Source: Desulfovibrio sp. A2 (GTDB taxonomy: Bacteria; Desulfobacterota; Desulfovibrionia; Desulfovibrionales; Desulfovibrionaceae). Taken from it: a stretch of DNA of 64,000 nucleotides. The DNA lies in NCBI RefSeq assembly GCF_000226255.1, contig NZ_AGFG01000028.1, positions 24,394-88,393 of the forward strand, written 5' to 3'. This document shows positions 58,292-64,000 of the stretch, one piece after another. A program made the position numbers and the translations under genes. The notes below the pieces were generated by a model. It searched no databases, was not told where the DNA came from, and saw only the letters and a program-made list of their open reading frames with translations. Position 1 is the stretch's first letter. Every line of letters starts with the position of its first letter.

Positions 58292-60034
58292 ATGACCATA
58301 TCCCGCCGCATCGCCGCGCGTTCCCTTTCGTTCCTGCCCCATGCCCCCGCCGAGCCCGGCCGCGCGCGCCGTTCGGCGCGCCCCGCCCTCTGCGCCCGGC
58401 TCGCGCTGGTCGCGTTGCTGGCGGCGGGTGTGCTGCTGGGCGGCTGCAAGCCCCCCAGAAAAGGGACGGCCGCACTGCCGGAACGCCCCACCTACGTGCG
58501 CGAGGCCACGGAACAGGACGCCGCGGCAGATGCCGACGGCAAGGCGGCTGAAGAGGCCACGCCGCCCGCCCCGGCTCCGGCCCAGCCCGCCACGTCCGAT
58601 CTTGTGGTGCAACCCGAGGGCATGGCGGACGCCGACAAGGATCGGGCGGGGCAACGAGATATGGGGGGACAGGCGGCCCCCACGGCGCAACCGCCCCTGA
58701 ACGCCACGACGCCCCCCCTCGCCGCCCCCGTGGGCGAACTGGTGGAACTTTCCGACGGCACCAGCATAGAGGCCCCCACCCGCCCGCAGGACCAGTTTGC
58801 CTTCGCCATGGCCCTGCTGCAGGGCGCGGACGGCCAGCCCGACCCGGCCCGCGCCGCGCCGTGGCTGGAAAAGTCCGCCGCGCAGGGCTTTGGCCCCGCG
58901 CAGGACGTGCTGGCGCGCATGTATCTGGACGGCGCGGGCGTGCAGAAGGACGAGGCCAAGGCGTTCTCGCTGGCCATGTCCGCCGCCGAGCAGGACATCG
59001 TCAACGCCCAGGCCCTGGTGGGTGTGCTGTACACCTATGGGCGCGGCACCCGGCGCGACTTCATGCAGGGCGAGAAGTGGCTTTCGCTGGCGGCCGAGCG
59101 CGGCCATCCGCAAGCCTGCGACCTGCTGGCCGAATACCATCGCAAGGGGCTGGCCGGGCCGGAAGACCAAAAGCAGGCCTTCCGCTGGACGGAGCGCGCC
59201 GCCGCGCTGGGCGTGCCGCGCGCCCGGTTCTGGCTGGGCGTGCACTACCGCTACGGCATGGGCACCGAACGCGACGACGCGAAAGCCCTGCAACTGCTGC
59301 GCGAGGCCGCCGACACCGGCAACCCCGACGCCATGGGCCTGGTGGCCGAAATGTTCTACCGGGGCCAGGGCACGGAGCCGGACCTGGCAAGCTCGGTGCG
59401 CTATTTCCAGATGGGCGAGAAGGCGGGCGAGCAGCATTCGCGGCTCAACCTGGGCATTCTGCATCACGAGGGCAAGGGCGTGCCCAAGGACTTCGGCCGC
59501 AGCCTGCAACTGTTCGGCCTGTGCGCCGAAGGCGGCCACCCGCGCTGCATGACCCTGCTGGGCAGCATGCTGGCCGGGGGAGAGGGCACCCCGGCGGACA
59601 CCGTCACCGCTCACTCGTGGCTGACCCGCGCCATGCTCTTCGGCGATGGCGACGCCGCCCCCGTGGCGGCCGAGGTGCAGCAGCGCATGACGCCCGACCA
59701 GTTGGTGCATTCCAAGAACATCGCCGCGCAGTGGATGCAGGCGCATCCGCAGTTTCAGCCCGCCGTTCCCGGCCTGCCCGAGCCGCAAGCCGCGCCGGGG
59801 CATCCCGAAGGCGCTGGCGGACAGGGCATGAGCGACATGCCCGCCACGCCCGAACAGCCGGGGCAGTCCATGCAGCCCGCGCAGTCCATGCAAGAGGACG
59901 CCCCCGCCGTGCAGGCCGCACCCGAGACCTCGTCCGCCAAGGTATCGACCAACGGCACGAAATCGTCCGCCCCGGTCCAGAAGAAGAAAGCCAAGAGTGC
60001 CAAGACCGGCAAGGCCGCCCGCGCCACCAACTGA
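58292..60034 (+). CDS. Sel1-repeat (tetratricopeptide-like) lipoprotein
   Basis: The 580-residue protein has a long basic leader and a lipoprotein signal ending LLAAGVLLGGC, then a Pro/Ala-rich spacer. About seven Sel1 repeats follow (residues about 165-430), such as AQDVLARMYLDGAGVQKDEA, AQALVGVLYTYGRGTRRDF and SRLNLGILHHEGKGVPKDFG. The C-terminal region is Gln/Pro-rich and ends in a Lys/Ala-rich tail. Sel1 proteins act as scaffolds, often at the envelope. GGAG lies five bases before the ATG at 58292. No partner is apparent from its neighbours. Confidence 0.88.
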   Translation: MTISRRIAARSLSFLPHAPAEPGRARRSARPALCARLALVALLAAGVLLGGCKPPRKGTAALPERPTYVREATEQDAAADADGKAAEEATPPAPAPAQPATSDLVVQPEGMADADKDRAGQRDMGGQAAPTAQPPLNATTPPLAAPVGELVELSDGTSIEAPTRPQDQFAFAMALLQGADGQPDPARAAPWLEKSAAQGFGPAQDVLARMYLDGAGVQKDEAKAFSLAMSAAEQDIVNAQALVGVLYTYGRGTRRDFMQGEKWLSLAAERGHPQACDLLAEYHRKGLAGPEDQKQAFRWTERAAALGVPRARFWLGVHYRYGMGTERDDAKALQLLREAADTGNPDAMGLVAEMFYRGQGTEPDLASSVRYFQMGEKAGEQHSRLNLGILHHEGKGVPKDFGRSLQLFGLCAEGGHPRCMTLLGSMLAGGEGTPADTVTAHSWLTRAMLFGDGDAAPVAAEVQQRMTPDQLVHSKNIAAQWMQAHPQFQPAVPGLPEPQAAPGHPEGAGGQGMSDMPATPEQPGQSMQPAQSMQEDAPAVQAAPETSSAKVSTNGTKSSAPVQKKKAKSAKTGKAARATN

Positions 60035-60228
60035 CGCCGCACGTCCGGCGGGCGGCAGGCGCGACGGCGCTGCGGCCCCAGACAGGACAGGCACGACGGG
60101 CGCGACGGGCGGGTCAGGAAAACGGGTACGGCAGCCCGCAGGATACGCCATGAATGCGCCCCCGCTGGCGCGCCATGATGTGCTGTTACGCAGCCTCCTT
60201 CGCACGCCAAACGACCACGGACCCCCAC

Positions 60229-61599
60229 ATGCCTCCAGTGCACGATCCCCACGCCCATCACGCCCCCGGCGAACAGGCCGGTCCGCCGTCAACGGCGGGA
60301 GAACCGGCGCAGGCCCCGCCGCCCCCCGGGGACAACGAGGCCGCCAGCCGGACTGGCGCATCTGGCCGTAGCGGCCTGCTGCGCGTATTCCGCCACCGCA
60401 ACTACCGGCTGTTCTTCGCCGGGCAGGCCGTATCGCTGCTGGGCACCTGGATGCAGTCCATGGCCCAGGCGTGGCTGGTGTACCGGTTGAGCGGTTCCAG
60501 CCTGGCCCTGGGCACGCTGGGATTTGCCGGGCAGATACCCGTCTTCGCGCTCTCGGTGTTCGGCGGCGCGCTGGCGGACAGCCGTGACAAGCGCGCCATC
60601 CTCATCGGCACGCAGGTCGTCTCCATGCTGCTGGCCCTCGTGGCGGCCGTGCTGACCATGACCGATCTCGTGCAGGTGTGGCACGTGTTCGTGCTGGCCA
60701 CGGGCCTCGGCATCGTCAACGCCTTCGACGTGCCCGCGCGGCATGCCTTCATCATGGACATGGTGGGGCGGGAAGACCTGCCCGCGGCCATCGGCCTGAA
60801 TTCGTCCATGTTCAACGGGGCGCGCATGGTGGGGCCCACGCTGGCGGGCCTGCTGGTTGCCGCCGTGGGCGAAGGCTGGTGCTTTCTGCTCAACGGCGTC
60901 AGCTTCGTCGCGGTCATCGCCGGGCTGCGGCTGATGCGCCTGCCCGCGCACGTGCCCCCGCCGCCCGGCCCTTCGACGTTGCAGCGCATCCGCGAGGGCC
61001 TCGGGTTCGCGGCGCGGCACGAGGGCATCCGCATCATCCTGCTGCTGGTGGGGGCCACAAGCCTCATCAGCATCACGTATTCCGTGCTGATGCCCGTGGT
61101 GGCGGACAAGGTGCTGGGGGGGGACGCCTCTACCCTGGGGCTGCTCATGGGGGCCGTGGGCATGGGGGCGCTGGCGGGCGCGCTGGGCCTTGCCTCGCGC
61201 GGCAGCGGCAAGGGGCTTTTCCGGTGGGTGCTGTACGCGGCCACGGGCCTTGGGGCCAGCCTCACCGCCTTCTCGCTGTGCCGGTCGGTGTGGCCCGCGC
61301 TGGCCGTACTGGTGCCGCTGGGCTTGAGCATGGTGGTGCTGATGGCCTCTGCCAACACCCTGCTCCAGACCATGTCGCCCGATGCCTACCGGGGACGGGT
61401 CATGGCGCTGTTCTCCATGATGTTCATCGGCATGGCGCCGTTCGGCTCGCTGCTGGCGGGCGCGGTGGCCCACGCCGTTGGTCCCTCGCGGGCCATCATG
61501 CTGGCGGGCGTGGCCTGCCTGGGCAACGCGCTGTGGTTCGGGCTGTGGCTGCGCAGGCGCGGCGCGGCCATCGGGGGCATGACCCGGGGCGGGCGCTGA
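60229..61599 (+). CDS. Major facilitator superfamily exporter (EntS/MFS_3-like)
   Basis: After a 45-residue Pro/Ala/His-rich tail come about 12 membrane helices. The opening FRHRNYRLFFAGQAVSLLGTWMQSMAQ is typical of the EntS/TcmA branch, and GGALADSRDKRAILIGTQ is the MFS loop 2-3 motif. The halves are linked near LPAHVPPPPGPSTLQRIREG. It probably exports a small molecule using the proton gradient; the substrate is unknown. The start at 60229 is tentative, because other in-frame ATG codons lie upstream and the ribosome site is weak. The length is 456 residues from here. Confidence 0.85.
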   Translation: MPPVHDPHAHHAPGEQAGPPSTAGEPAQAPPPPGDNEAASRTGASGRSGLLRVFRHRNYRLFFAGQAVSLLGTWMQSMAQAWLVYRLSGSSLALGTLGFAGQIPVFALSVFGGALADSRDKRAILIGTQVVSMLLALVAAVLTMTDLVQVWHVFVLATGLGIVNAFDVPARHAFIMDMVGREDLPAAIGLNSSMFNGARMVGPTLAGLLVAAVGEGWCFLLNGVSFVAVIAGLRLMRLPAHVPPPPGPSTLQRIREGLGFAARHEGIRIILLLVGATSLISITYSVLMPVVADKVLGGDASTLGLLMGAVGMGALAGALGLASRGSGKGLFRWVLYAATGLGASLTAFSLCRSVWPALAVLVPLGLSMVVLMASANTLLQTMSPDAYRGRVMALFSMMFIGMAPFGSLLAGAVAHAVGPSRAIMLAGVACLGNALWFGLWLRRRGAAIGGMTRGGR

Positions 61600-61737
61600 C
61601 GCGCATGGCGAAGCCCGATGGGTTCGCCTGCTCCCCCGCCGATCATCCTTGCGGCGTGCCGGCCCAGGGCCGCAGGCCGCCGCGTCGCACGCGGAACCCG
61701 GCCAGCCGGCGCGCGGCCCGGTGCAGCCCGGCTCCCC

Positions 61738-62598
61738 CTACACGGGTACCCGCAGCCGCTCCAGCAGCGCGGGCAATAACGCCCCGTTGGCGGCGGCAAG
61801 CCGGTTGGCGTGCAGCGGGTCCGGATGCCCATCGATGTCGGCCACGCACCCTCCCGCCTCCTGCACCAGCAGGGCTCCGGCGGACAAATCCCATCGCTTC
61901 AGACTGACCACGAAGAACCCGTCCAACCGCCCAGCGGCAACGTAAGCCAGGTCCAGCGCGGCCGCGCCGCCACGGCGCATTCCCGCCGCACCGCGCGCCA
62001 CGGCGCAGAACTGCGCTAGGTACGCCTCCATGCCCGGCCACTTCGGCGGCGGCACCACGGTGCCGATCACGGCCTCGTCCATGCGGGCACGCCCGGACAC
62101 GCTCAGCGCACGCCCGTTGCAAAACGCGCCACCGCCGCGCACGGCCGTGAAAAATTCGCGCCGGGCCGGGTCGGCCACCACGCCGAGCACGGCCGCCCCG
62201 TCCACTTCCAGCGCCACAGACACCGCGTAGTACGGTATGTCGTGCACATAGTTCACCGTGCCGTCCAGCGGATCGACAATCCAGCGGTACGGCGATGCCC
62301 CGGCATTGCCTGATTCCTCACCCGTCTCCTCGCCCAAACGGGCATGTTCCGGATAGGCCTGCCGGATACGCGCGAAAATGGCCGCCTCGGACTTGGCGTC
62401 CAGTTCCGTGGTGATGTCGCCGGGGCTTTTGGTGGCGGTGCGCAGCCCGGCAAGCCGCGAACGGCCGCGCGCCAGCACGGCGCATCCGGCCTTGGCGGCC
62501 TCCAGCGCCACGGACAGCGCGGCGTCGAGATCCAGATCGTGAACGGCTTTCGCAGTCGGCAAGGAATGAGGAGAGCAGGACGGCGCGGGGGAAGACAT
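61738..62598 (-). CDS. Inositol monophosphatase family protein
   Basis: The 286-residue protein carries the metal and phosphate motifs of the family: LGEETGEESG (Glu ligands), WIVDPLDGTVNYVHDIPYYA (DPxDGT motif), and the late Asp motif KRWDLSAGALLVQEAGGCVADIDG. Members hydrolyse inositol phosphates, fructose bisphosphate or PAP using Mg2+; in sulfur-metabolising bacteria a CysQ-like role on PAP is possible but cannot be decided here. The start at 62598 was chosen by family length. It diverges from the next gene. Confidence 0.88.
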   Translation of the reverse strand: MSSPAPSCSPHSLPTAKAVHDLDLDAALSVALEAAKAGCAVLARGRSRLAGLRTATKSPGDITTELDAKSEAAIFARIRQAYPEHARLGEETGEESGNAGASPYRWIVDPLDGTVNYVHDIPYYAVSVALEVDGAAVLGVVADPARREFFTAVRGGGAFCNGRALSVSGRARMDEAVIGTVVPPPKWPGMEAYLAQFCAVARGAAGMRRGGAAALDLAYVAAGRLDGFFVVSLKRWDLSAGALLVQEAGGCVADIDGHPDPLHANRLAAANGALLPALLERLRVPV

Positions 62599-62735
62599 GT
62601 GGATATCCCATGCTGAAGGATTGCGAGACGGCATGCCCGGACATTGGCATCGCGGCACATCTGGCGCGGCCCACAAGACCGCCTCACTTCCCTACCACCT
62701 GGAGTTCGTGGAGGGAACCACGCCATCACCTTGCT

Positions 62736-62741
62736 TATAAT
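62736..62741 (+). promoter_or_regulatory. -10 element of the endonuclease/phosphatase-fold gene
   Basis: A perfect TATAAT lies 90 bp before the ATG at 62831 in the 232-bp divergent gap. No good -35 is seen at the expected distance; a TG three bases upstream of the hexamer may help. Confidence 0.45.
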
Positions 62742-62830
62742 GGCATTCGATACCCGCTCACCCTAGAGGGGAGAAATGCTGTCGGCCATTCCGGGGCAGC
62801 GTCATCCGCTCTTCACAGGAGGGCAGCACC

Positions 62831-63775
62831 ATGTTCCATGGCAAGGTGTCGCCGCAGATCGCGGCCGGTCTTCTGGAACTGCGCACGCGCATAGAGGCGG
62901 CCAAGGTCCCCTCCTCGCGCGTGGACGAAACACTGAACATCGCCACCTGGAACGTCCGCGAATTCGGCAAGAAACGGCGGACCGAACCCGCCGTGCACTA
63001 CATCGCCGAGATCGTCGGCCAGTTCGATCTGGTGGGGCTGGTGGAACTGCGCGACAACCTGACGGACCTGAAACGCGTGCTGGACATTCTGGGGCCGTAC
63101 TGGCGGGTGGTGTACTCGGACATGATTCCCGACGCGGGCGGCAACCGCGAACGGGTGGCCTTCATTCACGACACTCGCTGCGTGGCCTTCAAGGGCATGG
63201 CCGCGAACGCCACGCCGCCGCGCAAGAAGACGGGCACGCAATACCTGCCGGAAACCTCGTGGTGGCGGCCGCCGTACATGGCGTCGTTCGCTTCCGGCAA
63301 CTTCGATTTTCTGGTCATCACCGCGCACATCCAGTGGGGCACGGAGGAAGGGCGAGAAGAGGAACTGCGCCTGCTGGCGGAATGGGTGGAGGCCAAGCGC
63401 TCGGAAAAATGGGCCGTGGACCGCGACGTGATCGTCATGGGCGACTTCAACGTGCCGGACACCACGGGACCGCTGTACCAGGCCGTGACGTCGAGGGGGC
63501 TGTGCCTGCCCAAGGGGCTGGCCGGGCTGTCGCACGGTTCCAACCTGGAAAAGGACAAGCGCTACGACCAGCTCCTGCACTACCCCACCTACCCGGAAAA
63601 CTTCGCCAACACGGGCGGGGTGCTGGACTTCTACGGGAGCGAAGCAGGCATCGACGCCCTGTTCCCCGGCATGAGCAAGACCGACTTTACCTACCAGATG
63701 TCCGACCACTTGCCCCTGTGGCTGCAAATGCGCACCGACATCGACGACATGGTGCTCTCGCAGCTGATCCGCTGA
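62831..63775 (+). CDS. Endonuclease/exonuclease/phosphatase-fold protein
   Basis: The 314-residue protein has the DNase I-like fold motifs: LNIATWNVREFGKKR (Asn ligand), LVGLVELRDNLTDLKRVL (catalytic Glu), RERVAFIHDT, the pair VIVMGDFNVPDTTGPLYQ, and a final SDHLPLWLQM with the catalytic Asp-His. It probably cleaves phosphodiester or phosphomonoester bonds in nucleic acid or lipids; no signal peptide is visible, so it is likely cytoplasmic. A perfect AGGAGG precedes the ATG by eight bases. It ends before a strong terminator and seems monocistronic. Confidence 0.88.
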   Translation: MFHGKVSPQIAAGLLELRTRIEAAKVPSSRVDETLNIATWNVREFGKKRRTEPAVHYIAEIVGQFDLVGLVELRDNLTDLKRVLDILGPYWRVVYSDMIPDAGGNRERVAFIHDTRCVAFKGMAANATPPRKKTGTQYLPETSWWRPPYMASFASGNFDFLVITAHIQWGTEEGREEELRLLAEWVEAKRSEKWAVDRDVIVMGDFNVPDTTGPLYQAVTSRGLCLPKGLAGLSHGSNLEKDKRYDQLLHYPTYPENFANTGGVLDFYGSEAGIDALFPGMSKTDFTYQMSDHLPLWLQMRTDIDDMVLSQLIR

Positions 63776-63804
63776 ACGGTAGCTGAAGGCACATTTCCAA
63801 AGGC

Positions 63805-63835
63805 AAAGGGAAGGCGGAGTGTGCGCCTTCCCTTT
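63805..63835 (+). terminator. Terminator after the endonuclease/phosphatase-fold gene
   Basis: A perfect 12-bp stem AAAGGGAAGGCG / CGCCTTCCCTTT (63805-63816, 63824-63835) with a 7-base loop, ending in TTTCAATTT. The last 165 bases of the window show no supported feature. Confidence 0.85.
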
Positions 63836-64000
63836 CAATTTCCCGGCTGACAGCCCAGGAGGCATCCCTCGTGCCGCCTCGGCCCCGTTTTCGTCCCATC
63901 CGCAACGACGCGGAAGTGGGCAGACGCCATAGCAGGCCGACAAGCACGCCCAACACGTTCCTAACCACCGTCCCCTTGCCCGCGCCCCATGCTCCATTCT

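Noticed and set aside
63687..63968. Minus-strand open frame at the right edge
   Set aside because: No motif, no ribosome site and overlap with the end of a clear plus-strand gene and its terminator.

Overview
The window is GC-rich and gene-dense. It reads as a chromosomal segment of a Desulfovibrionaceae-type sulfate reducer (Desulfovibrio / Nitratidesulfovibrio). That placement is an inference from three things: a biotin operon carrying fatty-acid-synthase-like genes, a Feo locus with a Cys-rich second FeoA, and the overall gene style. No rRNA, CRISPR array, prophage or intact insertion sequence is visible.

Layout. 1-1362: end-truncated MATE exporter. 1593-11102: biotin region. birA diverges from a nine-gene, mostly overlapping operon, bioB-bioA-HotDog I-SDR-ACP-ketosynthase-HotDog II-bioF-bioD, with one BirA operator between them. 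11297-15579: lysA and a TrmB-type regulator, a divergent M20D amidohydrolase and an FKBP isomerase. 15759-17384: diguanylate cyclase. 17658-20832: ferrous-iron uptake (feoB, feoA, a Cys-rich membrane peptide, a Cys-rich FeoA paralogue) behind two Fur-like boxes. 21228-28286: M20 peptidase, orphan peptide-ABC ATPase, orphan NarL-type response regulator, HPt protein, tRNA-Leu(CAG), and a membrane-embedded LuxR-type regulator. 28979-49075: a type II secretion / type IV pilus-like locus. It runs PilM-PilN fusion, PilO, PilP, secretin lipoprotein, GspE, GspF, GspG, PilT, GspH, GspI, a giant GspJ/CFI-box/GspK fusion, then DUF4124 and lytic transglycosylase genes, prepilin peptidase, a second PilT and an ExeA-like ATPase. 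49438-55728: PhoH-PIN protein, monofunctional transglycosylase, and a proVWX glycine-betaine operon interrupted by a 201-bp element with terminal inverted repeats. 56545-63775: QueG-like Fe-S protein, rhodanese with a collagen-like tail, Sel1 lipoprotein, MFS exporter, inositol-monophosphatase family enzyme, and an endonuclease/exonuclease/phosphatase-fold protein.

How genes work together. The bio operon lacks every recognised pimelate gene (bioC, bioH, bioW, bioI, bioZ) but carries its own carrier protein, ketosynthase, ketoreductase and two HotDog proteins. It therefore probably builds pimeloyl-ACP on a private ACP before BioF, BioA, BioD and BioB finish the ring system. The two HotDog proteins are strikingly complementary: one keeps the catalytic His but has Gln for the acid, and the other keeps the Glu but has lost the His loop. 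This suggests an obligate heterodimeric dehydratase. In the secretion locus, canonical G-H-I-J-K pseudopilin order is preserved, but J and K are joined through a CFI-box segment into one 1083-residue precursor with two potential prepilin-peptidase sites. These two observations are the strongest candidates for undescribed biology here. All functional statements rest on reading motifs by eye; no database search was run.
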